33,284 bases of DNA, from contig JAQYBF010000045.1 of assembly GCA_029338875.1 (NCBI GenBank), forward strand, positions 1-33,284. The letters run 5' to 3'. The notes beneath the pieces were generated by a model. That model ran no database searches. It was not told where the DNA came from and worked only from the letters and a program-made list of their open reading frames with translations. The translations under genes and the position numbers were made by a program. The stretch comes from Lachnospiraceae bacterium. GTDB lineage: Bacteria; Bacillota; Clostridia; Lachnospirales; Lachnospiraceae. Shown here in pieces: positions 17,390-24,786 of the stretch (its first letter is position 1; each line of letters opens with the position of its first letter).

Positions 17390-17455
17390 GCTTAAGAAAT
17401 GAAAGACAGATCAGATATTGATTTAAGATAAAAAGACAGGCAAAGGAGAAAAAGG

Positions 17456-18199
17456 ATGGATATGTCATTCTGGACCGGTGCGGTCGGCGCCGGAACCATG
17501 CAGAAGCATCTGGATGTGGTTTCCAACAACCTTGCAAATATCAATACCAATGGCTATAAGGCCAAGGACGGCTCCTTCCAGGAGCTGGTAAAATACAATC
17601 TTCATGCTCCCGAGGACGAGGAATCGGATCTTCGGACCGGATCCGGAGCCCGGATCGTATCCACCCATACGGATTTTACGACCTCGGCTTTTACCGATAC
17701 CAACCGGAATCTGGATTTCGCCATCAACGGTGACAACCGTTTCTTCGGTCTTCAGGATCCGACGACCGGACGCCTTACATTTACCCGAGACGGACGCTTC
17801 CACGCCGGGCAGATGGGAGAGGGAAGCTTCTATCTCATGAATGAATCCAACCAGCTGGTCCTGAACGGAAACGGCCAGCCCATCCCTATGGAAGTCAATG
17901 CAGACGGGGAGGCGGATCTGGCAGAGGGACAGACGGTCGGTGTCTACACCGTGACATATCCATCCCGCCTGCTTTCGGCCGGGGACAACGCCTTTTACAT
18001 CCAGGACGGCGATACGGAGAATACCGTAAGCCTGGATCCGGATACGAAGCTGACCCGGGGAGCCTTGGAAACCAGCGGTACCGATATGGCAAAGGAAATG
18101 ACAAAGGTGATTGAAACAGAGAGAGCCATGCAGATGAATCTCCGCATGGTATCGACCTCGGATGAAGTGATGCAGACCATCAACCAGTTAAGAGGCTGA
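17456..18199 (+). CDS. flgG: Flagellar rod protein, FlgF/FlgG (FlhO/FlhP) family, copy 2
   Basis: Second rod-type protein (247 residues). The N-terminal motif is GAGTMQKHLDVVSNNLANINTNGYK. The C-terminal helix LETSGTDMAKEMTKVIETERAMQMNLRMV is canonical for axial proteins. The centre has LDFAINGDNRFFGL, LTFTRDGRFHAG and a divergent hydrophilic insert. The first residues MDMSFW differ from the usual start; an in-frame ATG two codons later (17462) is possible, but AAAGGAG fits the ATG at 17456. Given the pair arrangement it is the FlgG/FlhP partner of the preceding gene. The exact symbol is uncertain. Confidence 0.82.
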   Translation: MDMSFWTGAVGAGTMQKHLDVVSNNLANINTNGYKAKDGSFQELVKYNLHAPEDEESDLRTGSGARIVSTHTDFTTSAFTDTNRNLDFAINGDNRFFGLQDPTTGRLTFTRDGRFHAGQMGEGSFYLMNESNQLVLNGNGQPIPMEVNADGEADLAEGQTVGVYTVTYPSRLLSAGDNAFYIQDGDTENTVSLDPDTKLTRGALETSGTDMAKEMTKVIETERAMQMNLRMVSTSDEVMQTINQLRG

Positions 18200-18242
18200 T
18201 GGCAGACTGTCAACGCGTTTTTCAGTTGATGGCGGTGGTTAT

Positions 18243-18728
18243 ATGAGAAGACAATACCTGGTCCGGATTTCGGATATGAAAATGGCGAGCGGCGATGCAG
18301 ATATTACAACATACGCACTCGGATCCTGCGTGGGGATCAGCTTTTATGACCCTTACCGGAAGATGGGAGCCCTGCTCCATGTCCTTCTTCCCGAGCAGCC
18401 CGTCGGACGGGACCCCAATGACATGAAATATGCGGATTCGGGGATCCGGAAGACCTGGAGCATTCTGGAACAGAACGGTTTTACAAGAGAAAATACGATT
18501 GTTAAAATTGCCGGCGGGGCCAGGATGTTCCCCGTCAACCGTAAGGACGGAGTCCTTGGGGATATCGGCAGGAAGAATGTGGAAATGGTCCGAAAGGTCC
18601 TGGCGGAGAAGAAGCTTCCCATCCGGGGCGAGGACGTCGGAGGCGATGCCGCAAGGACGATGACACTGGATGTCGGTACAGGAAAGGTAACGATCCGTCC
18701 GGCAGGAGGAACCGAGATCAGTCTTTAG
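18243..18728 (+). CDS. cheD: Chemoreceptor glutamine deamidase CheD
   Basis: CheD deamidates specific glutamines of methyl-accepting chemoreceptors. In Bacillus and Thermotoga it also stimulates CheC-type CheY-P phosphatases. The catalytic Cys29 is in ALGSCVGISFYD, His46 in LLHVLLP, and Thr23 is a candidate for the third residue. 161 residues is standard. No cheC gene adjoins it, which is unusual. The only CheC-type domain in the window is in FliY. The ribosome binding site (GGCGGTGG) is poor, suggesting low expression or coupling to the upstream gene. Confidence 0.95.
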   Translation: MRRQYLVRISDMKMASGDADITTYALGSCVGISFYDPYRKMGALLHVLLPEQPVGRDPNDMKYADSGIRKTWSILEQNGFTRENTIVKIAGGARMFPVNRKDGVLGDIGRKNVEMVRKVLAEKKLPIRGEDVGGDAARTMTLDVGTGKVTIRPAGGTEISL

Positions 18729-18736
18729 ACCCGTGG

Positions 18737-18752
18737 AAATATAGACCAGACC
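18737..18752 (+). repeat. 16-bp intergenic repeat, copy 2
   Basis: Exact copy of the 16-mer at 15790-15805. It lies immediately upstream of, and overlaps by one base, a GGA-loop hairpin in the cheV leader. Function unknown. Confidence 0.5.
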
Positions 18753-18767
18753 GCTGAAGGAACAGCG
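18752..18767 (+). promoter_or_regulatory. Hairpin with AAGGAA hexaloop in the cheV leader (candidate CsrA site)
   Basis: CGCTG (18752-18756) and CAGCG (18763-18767) form a perfect 5-bp stem closing the hexaloop AAGGAA, which matches the ANGGAN hexaloop known from Csr/Rsm RNAs. Two more outer pairs form after one mismatch. A second GGA lies in the cheV ribosome binding site (AAAAGGAG). The closing pair is G-C, not the preferred C-G. Binding is inferred. Confidence 0.45.
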
Positions 18768-18818
18768 ATCATAATATCAGAATCATCAGTTTGATTCACA
18801 TTTGAAAAGGAGTTCAAA

Positions 18819-19754
18819 ATGGCAGCAAAGAAAAAAGACGGAATTCTTCTGGAAACAGGTACAAATGAGATCGAAATCATGAAATTCTCCGTGGAGAACG
18901 AGTCCTACGGCATCAATGTGGCCAAGGTCAAGGAGATCATGATGGCGACCCATGTAAAGCCCATGCCTCATTCCCATCCGGCTGTAGAGGGATTTTTCAA
19001 GCCGCGGGGACATCTGATCACGGTCATCAACCTGGCCGCCTATCTGACCGGCAAGCCCATTGAGGTCAGGGACAATGCCCGGGATCTCTTTATCGTGACC
19101 AATTTCAACAAGATGATGGTTGCCTTCCGTGTGGATTCCATCGCCGGCATCAGCCGTCTGTCCTGGAGGGATATCAGCAAGCCCGACCGGACTCTTGCCA
19201 ATGACGGCGACAGTGTGGCAACCGGAATTGCCCAGGCCGGAGATGAGCTTGTGACTATCCTGGATTTCGAAAAGATTGTTGCCGAGATCGCTCCGGAGAC
19301 CAGCATTCAGATCTCTGAAATTGATGATCTGGGTCCCCGTCAGAACAACACCTATCCGATCTTCATCGCCGAGGATTCTGTCCTTCTGCAGAAGATGATC
19401 AAGGCTGCCATGGAAAAGGCCGGCTATACCAATATCACAGTCTACGACAATGGACAGGAATGCTGGGACGCTCTGTCGGAGCTTCGTGATGATCAAAATC
19501 TCTATGATAAGGTGTCACTTGTCATTACGGATCTGGAGATGCCCCTGATGGACGGTCACCGACTGACCAAGCTGATTAAGGATGACGAGCGGCTGCAGAA
19601 GATTCCGGTCATCATTTTCTCCTCCCTGATCAATGAAGAAATGTATCGGAAGGGAAAGGAAGTCGGAGCAGATGATCAGCTGAGCAAGCCGGAAATCGGC
19701 CATCTGGTACAGGTGGTTGACGGACTGCTTGAGCGTTACAGTAAGCAGAGGTAA
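18819..19754 (+). CDS. cheV: Chemotaxis coupling protein CheV (CheW-receiver fusion)
   Basis: Adaptor that links receptors to CheA and tunes signalling through its own phosphorylation. Residues about 12-160 form a CheW-like domain (EIMKFSVENESYGINVAKVKEIM, then PRGHLITVINLAAYL). Residues about 180-305 form a receiver domain with acidic E185-D186 and phosphoacceptor D238 (in VITDLEMPLMDG). Ser in IIFSS and Lys in LSKPEIG complete the active site. 311 residues is normal. The 90-nt leader carries a repeated 16-mer and a GGA-loop hairpin, so it may have separate post-transcriptional control. Confidence 0.96.
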   Translation: MAAKKKDGILLETGTNEIEIMKFSVENESYGINVAKVKEIMMATHVKPMPHSHPAVEGFFKPRGHLITVINLAAYLTGKPIEVRDNARDLFIVTNFNKMMVAFRVDSIAGISRLSWRDISKPDRTLANDGDSVATGIAQAGDELVTILDFEKIVAEIAPETSIQISEIDDLGPRQNNTYPIFIAEDSVLLQKMIKAAMEKAGYTNITVYDNGQECWDALSELRDDQNLYDKVSLVITDLEMPLMDGHRLTKLIKDDERLQKIPVIIFSSLINEEMYRKGKEVGADDQLSKPEIGHLVQVVDGLLERYSKQR

Positions 19755-19813
19755 AATACAGACCGGTTCAGAAAGCCGGATACCATAGCAAAAATAAGGA
19801 GCAGAACAGATAT

Positions 19814-20533
19814 ATGGCAGTAAAAAGAGAGGATAAGGGCAGCGAGGCTGTCCGCAATGCCCTTCTTGAGGATCTTTTCAGTCAGGAGCAGGTGCTGGCA
19901 GAGCGGGAGAAACTCTTTAATCAGAATCCTTCCGAAGCCTTTCAGTCCCTGGATACTCTTCTGAGAGGAGACAGGGACGGTCAGGAAGAAAAGAAAGACC
20001 AGGGCTTCCGTCCCCTGCATTCCTCTCTGGATGCATCCGAAAAGAATCCTGCCAGCCCGGAAGGAAAGGCACAGAAGGGATCGGAGAACCGTCCTCATCT
20101 GGCTGATTTCAACCGCATGAACCGGACCAAGGTGACGGTTGTTAATGAGAGCCGGGAGAATGACCGGATTTCCGCCGATATCCGAAAGGGCCTGGAGGCC
20201 AATCTGAAAAAGAGTGTCTTCGGATCCGTATCAGAGGAAGGAAAGAACCTGGACGGCTATCATATCGTCAATGTCACCGCCGTTCTTCTCCGCCATGCCA
20301 ATATCAAAAAGACCATGGAAGAGATGGGCATGTGTACCTGCGACCGCTGTCAGGCGGATGTCCTGGCACTGACCCTGTCTTCTCTGAAGCCCAAATACTG
20401 CGTTATGCAGAAGGATACGGAACCGCCTCGGATCAGCTATTATGAGGCCCGCTTCGGAAATGACATCCGTTCGGCAATCCTGAAGGCCTGCAATGAGGTT
20501 GCTGCCAATCCTCATCACAGGCGGAGCGAGTAA
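19814..20533 (+). CDS. ComFB-domain protein with long N-terminal extension
   Basis: The C-terminal ~90 residues (about 147-237) match the ComFB (late competence development) family: GYHIVNVTAVLLRHA, then MCTCDRCQADVLALTL with Cys174, Cys176 and Cys179, then LKPKYCVM, and finally the ACNEVAANPHH ending. The cysteine cluster suggests metal binding. Some ComFB proteins have recently been proposed to bind cyclic di-nucleotides and influence motility; I state this from memory. The first ~145 residues are hydrophilic and probably disordered, with no domain I recognise. As last gene before the terminator of the main flagellar operon, it may couple second-messenger level to motility. The ribosome binding site is AAGGAGC. 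Confidence 0.8.
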   Translation: MAVKREDKGSEAVRNALLEDLFSQEQVLAEREKLFNQNPSEAFQSLDTLLRGDRDGQEEKKDQGFRPLHSSLDASEKNPASPEGKAQKGSENRPHLADFNRMNRTKVTVVNESRENDRISADIRKGLEANLKKSVFGSVSEEGKNLDGYHIVNVTAVLLRHANIKKTMEEMGMCTCDRCQADVLALTLSSLKPKYCVMQKDTEPPRISYYEARFGNDIRSAILKACNEVAANPHHRRSE

Positions 20534-20618
20534 GTGAATCCTCGACAGGTACGAACCATATCATGATTAGAGAATGATCAGGTAAAGGATCAAACGATCC
20601 ATCAGATATAAAAGATGC

Positions 20619-20657
20619 AAATCCCGGGAAGCCATTTCCGGGATTTTTCTTATTTTC
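20619..20657 (+). terminator. Intrinsic terminator ending the main flagellar operon
   Basis: AAATCCCGG (20619-20627) pairs with CCGGGATTT (20638-20646), with inner A-T pairs. It is followed by a U-rich stretch (T run at 20644-20648, then CTTATTTT). It lies 86 nt after the ComFB gene and just before the fliD promoter. Confidence 0.88.
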
Positions 20658-20677
20658 CGAAGCAAAGAGGCCGATAT
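20648..20677 (+). promoter_or_regulatory. Sigma-28-like promoter upstream of fliD
   Basis: GCCGATAT (20670-20677) is an exact match to the sigma-28/SigD -10 element. The -35 position holds TCTTAT (20648-20653) with 16 nt between, instead of the usual TAAA. It overlaps the tail of the preceding terminator. The leader to the fliD ATG would be about 100 nt. Confidence 0.65.
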
Positions 20678-20785
20678 ATCTGGTGAAAGTGAAAATGACA
20701 GGGGACTTTATGTCTCCATATCAGTCCGTGTTCCACAGGAATGCAGACATTAGATACAGAAAAAGACAGCACAGGAGGACAGGTT

Positions 20786-23290
20786 ATGCAGGTTTCTTCT
20801 ACCAGTTCGACAACTTCATCATCTCTTGGCGATACCAGTATTTCCGGTTTCGGAGGTCTGGTTTCCGGCCTGGACCGTGACTCTCTGATCAAGCAGATGG
20901 TCAGCGGCACCCAGAGTAAGATTGACAAGCAGAATCAGGCCATGACCAAGGAGGAATGGACCAGAGATGCACTCCGGTCTATTACGGATTCGGTCATCGA
21001 TCTTGAGGATAATTATCTGATGTATTCTTCCTCATCTTCAATCAAATCTTCCAGCCTCTACGCCAGATCTTCCATCACAACTACAGGAAATTCGGATTCC
21101 GCAGAGCTGGTCAAGGCTTCGGGAACCTCCAGCATGGTCGATAATATCCGGATCCTCGGTGTATCCCAGCTGGCAACCAATGCGACAACCATCTCCGGAT
21201 CCAAGGGAACCTCCGAGGCTGTTAAGACGAGTGCTCTCCTGGATGCCAGCGGAAACTTTACAAAGACCACAGTCTCCACTCTTCGGGGAAAGACCCTGAC
21301 TTTCGGAAAATATAACGGATCCAGCAGTAAGTTCGCAGAAAGCGGAAGCATCACCTTCCCGACTTCTTATACGGATTCCCAGGGCAAGACCGTGACCATT
21401 GATTATACGCAGTCCGATAAGTCGGAACTGGTCCGGGAACTGAACGAAGCCTTTTCGCAATCGAGCGGGATGTCTCTCAAAGAAAACGGTAAGATCCAGT
21501 TCAAATTATCCGATGACGGTAAGATTTCGATCGATACCGATGCCTTTAAGACCAGTGACAATGATTATCAGATCAAAGCCGATACCGAGGTCCTGGAAGC
21601 TCTTGGAATGTCGTCGGATCAGGCACTGACGGATGATCAGAAGACCAAGGGCATAAGCCTTACGGACTTTAACAGCATCCTGAAGAATAGCGCGAAGACC
21701 TTTGCCGAGGCATCCGTCAAAGAGACCTCTATTCTCGATGAGATGGAAGGCAAGGCTTTGACCATTACCTACGGCGGTGACAGCAGCCGGGTCACTCTTC
21801 CGAGTACACAGGAGTGGACCGCTAAGCTGGCAGCTGGGGTTACAGCGGATAAAGCTTCCGATGTACAGAAGCTGACAGCCCTTGCCCAGGCCCTTCAGGA
21901 TAAGGTGGATAAGGCCTTCGGCCAGGGAAAGGTGACGGTATCCTTTGACAGTGCATCGAAGAGCCTGGCCTTTACCAGTGCAGATTCCGCATCCACTATC
22001 ACGCTGAATGTCGAAGACGCAGAGCTTCGGAAGAATATTGGCCTGACCGAAAATGCCTCCAACCATTTGTCTTTAAATACATCGATTTATGCCAATTTGA
22101 ACCGGCTGGGATTTGACGCGACAAAGATTCAGTCCAAAGAGGATCTGAATTCCGTATTAAAGGATTTCTCCATTAATGGAACGAAGATCGAAGGCATCGA
22201 TTCCGATACGACGATCAATGAACTCCTTTCGAAGATCAACAGCTCAGAAGCCGGTGTCAGAGCCACCTATATGCAGCAGTCCAACCAGTTCGTCCTGGTT
22301 TCGAAGGAAAGCGGAAGCGGACGGAGCATTCAGCTCGGCAACGGAGCCGATACCATCTTCGGAGGAAACGGAGCGATAGAGAAAGATGGTCAGAACGCGA
22401 AGCTGGTCTATGACTACGGTAACGGCGTCAGCCAGAACCTGTCCTCTTCCTCCAATAAGTTCAACATTGACGGTCTGACGGTTTCTGTCAGCGGAACATT
22501 CGGCTATAAGCTGAATGCTGACGGCACACAGACCGATCAGCTGGATTCCTCCAAGGCTGTCAGCTTCTCCGCCAAGGCCAATGCCGATACGGCAGTCGAC
22601 CGGGTCAAGAAGTTTATCGAGGCCTATAACAAGATTGTTGAGACCACCCAGAAGGAGCTCACCACCCGTCCGGAATCCGGCTACGATCCTCTGACCGATG
22701 ATCAGAAGGATAAGATGACCGAGAAGCAGGTCGAGAAGTGGGAAGAGAAGGCCAAGACCGGTCTCCTCTACAACAACACCACTCTGTCGGGCTTTAACGA
22801 TTCCCTGCAGACCGTCTTTACCAAGGCTATGAATTCCGGTATCAGCTATCAGGACATGCAGAAGATCGGTATCAGTATGTCAGATGATTATTCCGATGGC
22901 GGAAAGATCGTCTTCGACGAGACCAAGTTCAGATCTGCCCTGGAATCCGATCCGGACCTCGTATCGAAGGTCATGAGCGGTGACGGCACCAAGGAAGGTC
23001 TGGTTTCCGTTATTGAAGATACCCTGACACCCTATGCGACCCGTTATTCGTCCAGAAACGGCAATTCCTACGGTACCCTGGTAGAAGAAGCCGGATCCAG
23101 CCGTCTCAGCCGTTCCCTGGTCAATAACAGCTCCTATACAAGGATCAAGCAGATGCAGTCGGCGATCAGCAGCCTGAAGGATCAGCTGTCCACAGAAAAG
23201 GACCGTTACAAGAGCCAGTTCGATACCCTGGAGACTCTGATCTCCAATATGAACGCCCAGTCGGCCTATATTTCAGGTCTGTCGAGCTGA
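20786..23290 (+). CDS. fliD: Flagellar filament cap protein FliD
   Basis: FliD caps the filament and folds flagellin subunits into place. The start at 20786 (MQVSSTSSTTSS) is preferred over the in-frame ATG at 20741, because AGGAGG (20773-20778) precedes it by 7 nt. FliD_N spans about residues 20-125 (GFGGLVSGLDRDSLIKQMVSG). A flagellin-IN-type motif is near 458-510 (INGTKIEGI, then TTINELLSKINSSEAGV). FliD_C spans about 595-830 and ends in a coiled coil. 834 residues is long (often 450-600); the extra length is in the surface region at about 168-425, which looks internally duplicated. Confidence 0.95.
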   Translation: MQVSSTSSTTSSSLGDTSISGFGGLVSGLDRDSLIKQMVSGTQSKIDKQNQAMTKEEWTRDALRSITDSVIDLEDNYLMYSSSSSIKSSSLYARSSITTTGNSDSAELVKASGTSSMVDNIRILGVSQLATNATTISGSKGTSEAVKTSALLDASGNFTKTTVSTLRGKTLTFGKYNGSSSKFAESGSITFPTSYTDSQGKTVTIDYTQSDKSELVRELNEAFSQSSGMSLKENGKIQFKLSDDGKISIDTDAFKTSDNDYQIKADTEVLEALGMSSDQALTDDQKTKGISLTDFNSILKNSAKTFAEASVKETSILDEMEGKALTITYGGDSSRVTLPSTQEWTAKLAAGVTADKASDVQKLTALAQALQDKVDKAFGQGKVTVSFDSASKSLAFTSADSASTITLNVEDAELRKNIGLTENASNHLSLNTSIYANLNRLGFDATKIQSKEDLNSVLKDFSINGTKIEGIDSDTTINELLSKINSSEAGVRATYMQQSNQFVLVSKESGSGRSIQLGNGADTIFGGNGAIEKDGQNAKLVYDYGNGVSQNLSSSSNKFNIDGLTVSVSGTFGYKLNADGTQTDQLDSSKAVSFSAKANADTAVDRVKKFIEAYNKIVETTQKELTTRPESGYDPLTDDQKDKMTEKQVEKWEEKAKTGLLYNNTTLSGFNDSLQTVFTKAMNSGISYQDMQKIGISMSDDYSDGGKIVFDETKFRSALESDPDLVSKVMSGDGTKEGLVSVIEDTLTPYATRYSSRNGNSYGTLVEEAGSSRLSRSLVNNSSYTRIKQMQSAISSLKDQLSTEKDRYKSQFDTLETLISNMNAQSAYISGLSS

Positions 23291-23369
23291 CGGGAATTCT
23301 TAAACAGAGCCCGAAAAAACAGAAAAACTTCGGACAGAAAATTTCAGATATCAGGCAGAGAACCAGGTG

Positions 23370-23396
23370 TTATGCAGACCTGATTCCGGTCGATAT
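23370..23396 (+). promoter_or_regulatory. Sigma-28-like promoter upstream of fliS
   Basis: GTCGATAT (23389-23396) matches the sigma-28 -10 element at 7 of 8 positions. TTAT (23370-23373) sits 15 nt upstream. The same TTAT -35 variant occurs at the fliD, flgM and fliK-like boxes. It lies in the 199-nt fliD-fliS gap and would allow fliS and its neighbour to be made separately from fliD. Confidence 0.55.
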
Positions 23397-23415
23397 TTTA
23401 ATTGTAAGAGATGTA

Positions 23416-23440
23416 GGAAGCCTGAAAATACAGGGCTTCC
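23416..23440 (+). other. Stem-loop in the fliS leader
   Basis: GGAAGCC (23416-23422) pairs with GGCTTCC (23434-23440), extended inward by TG/CA around a bulge. There is no U-tract. It lies downstream of the candidate fliS promoter and so would be in its 5' leader. Confidence 0.4.
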
Positions 23441-23489
23441 GAAGCTGGGAAGATCGGATGCCGGTCCTTTCCCAATCGAGGAGAAAAGA

Positions 23490-23894
23490 ATGAATCCATA
23501 TCAGAAGTATAAGAACCAAAGCATTGAATCCATGAGTCAGCTGGAGCTTCTTCTGACCCTCTATGATGAAGCAATCAAGGATCTGAAACGGATGGATCTG
23601 GCCCTGGAGGATAAGGATTATGATCAGTTCGAGGATCATATGGATTACTTTACCAGAATCATCCGCTATCTGGTCCGCACCCTGGATATGACCCAGCCTG
23701 TTGCCAAGGATCTGAACCGCCTCTATCAGTATATCCTCTATGACTGCGGACGGATTTCCGCAGGCCGTGAGAGACGGAGATCCGAGATTCCTGCCCTGAT
23801 CGATATTCTTACCGATCTCCGGGACGGCTTCCAGCAGGCCGGCACCAAGACAAATGTAGAGCGTATCGCTGAAGAAAAGCGTGTCGTGGTATAA
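23490..23894 (+). CDS. fliS: Flagellin export chaperone FliS
   Basis: Chaperone that binds the C-terminus of flagellin in the cytoplasm and delivers it to FlhA. The true start is the ATG at 23490 (MNPYQKYKNQSIESMSQLELLLTLYDEAIKDL), preceded by GAGGAGA. An upstream in-frame ATG at 23367 would add an implausible Cys/Arg-rich leader. The 134-residue all-helical protein has the FliS signatures NPYQKYKNQSIESMS, LLTLYDEAIKDLKR and, near the end, LIDILTDLRDGFQQA. One base separates its stop from the next start. Confidence 0.95.
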   Translation: MNPYQKYKNQSIESMSQLELLLTLYDEAIKDLKRMDLALEDKDYDQFEDHMDYFTRIIRYLVRTLDMTQPVAKDLNRLYQYILYDCGRISAGRERRRSEIPALIDILTDLRDGFQQAGTKTNVERIAEEKRVVV

Positions 23895-23895
23895 T

Positions 23896-24315
23896 ATGGA
23901 AAATAAAGGTCTTGATCTGGAAAAGCTTGCCATTCTTCTGAAAAGAAGGCAGAACATTGTGAAGGAAGCCATCTCTCTGACGGATGAGATTTCAGAAGAA
24001 TTAAACCGTCAGGATATTATTTCCGCCAACCTTTTAATGGAAATGCGGCAGGATAAGCTGGGTCAGCTGGAAGAGAACTGGGAAGAGATTCTCCTTCTCG
24101 GAGAGGAATCCGAAGAGGCCGGACAGGAATATCAGAGCCTGATGGGACCGAAGCCGGAGGAACTGAGGGGACTTATCGAAAGAACCGATTCTGAGATGAA
24201 GAGGATAGTTCTTCGGGAGCGTCTTGAGGCAGGTCAGATGATCCGGGAGCTGCAGAGGAAAGAAGAACAGCTGGATCTTCGGTCCAGAACAAAGCTGGAA
24301 CGGAGCAGAACATAA
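23896..24315 (+). CDS. FliT-like flagellar chaperone (tentative)
   Basis: A 139-residue, highly charged helical protein predicted to form a helical bundle. The ATG at 23896 lies one base after the fliS stop, so translation is probably coupled; no separate ribosome binding site is evident. The position after fliD-fliS is where fliT, the FliD chaperone, is found in many bacteria. Size (about 120-140) and helical character fit FliT or the related FlgN fold. Sequence similarity within this group is too weak for me to be sure. An in-frame GTG at 23881 inside fliS is less likely as the start. It is followed by the terminator at 24321. Confidence 0.6.
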   Translation: MENKGLDLEKLAILLKRRQNIVKEAISLTDEISEELNRQDIISANLLMEMRQDKLGQLEENWEEILLLGEESEEAGQEYQSLMGPKPEELRGLIERTDSEMKRIVLRERLEAGQMIRELQRKEEQLDLRSRTKLERSRT

Positions 24316-24356
24316 AAAGAGGACGTGTGAACTTTAAAATTCACACGTCCTTTCTT
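24316..24356. terminator. Bidirectional intrinsic terminator between fliT-like gene and csrA
   Basis: A perfect 11-bp inverted repeat, GGACGTGTGAA (24321-24331) with TTCACACGTCC (24340-24350), is followed by TTTCTTT on the + strand. On the - strand it is followed by TCTTTTTATG. It sits between convergent units and can stop both. Confidence 0.93.
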
Positions 24357-24453
24357 TAACTCGATTTTTTATCTCAATATCTTAATCTCGATTATTCTGA
24401 ATCCTTTATGATTCATGATTTTAATCAGAAATTCACAGGAGATTGCTTTTATG

Positions 24454-24786
24454 TCAGTGTTCAGTGTCCTTCTGATCATCTGCATGATTCGGATCATTCT
24501 TCTTGTCTGCGCTATTCGGATCCTTCTGATTTGCAGAAAGATTGGCTGGAACGGCCTTCATTCTGCCAAGAAGAGCAGACTGGAGATCGGCAATCTTATT
24601 GTAGCCGGGTGCGATGGATTCCTTGTTCTCCTGCTCCGCCCGGGACAGCTCTTCTCTCAGGATCGAGATGTTCTTCGGAGCATCGATTGCCAGCCGGACA
24701 CCGTCATTCGCACATTCTACTACCGTGATCCGGATATTATCTCCGATCAGGATACTTTCACTTTTTTTCCTGCGCAGTATCAGCAT
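24454..24786 (-). CDS. csrA: Translational regulator CsrA with long C-terminal extension
   Basis: Dimeric RNA-binding protein that blocks ribosome access to GGA-containing leaders, flagellin mRNA in B. subtilis. The core (residues 1-55) is typical: MLILRRKKSESILIGDNIRI, then VRLAIDAPKNISILREEL. L4, R6 and the RNA-binding R44 are conserved. The total of 110 residues exceeds the usual 60-75. The extra ~50 residues are hydrophilic with an Asn/Asp/Lys-rich tail. The start codon lies 29 nt inside fliW, so the two genes are translationally coupled, as expected for an antagonist pair. The long extension is discussed in the findings. Confidence 0.93.
   Translation of the reverse strand: MLILRRKKSESILIGDNIRITVVECANDGVRLAIDAPKNISILREELSRAEQENKESIAPGYNKIADLQSALLGRMKAVPANLSANQKDPNSADKKNDPNHADDQKDTEH

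Noticed and set aside
18229-18246. Five-codon reading frame whose stop overlaps the cheD ATG
   Set aside because: No ribosome binding site precedes it. Probably chance, although coupling of this type exists.
20741-20785. Upstream in-frame ATG for fliD
   Set aside because: It would add 15 residues with no similarity to FliD starts. AGGAGG is placed for the ATG at 20786.
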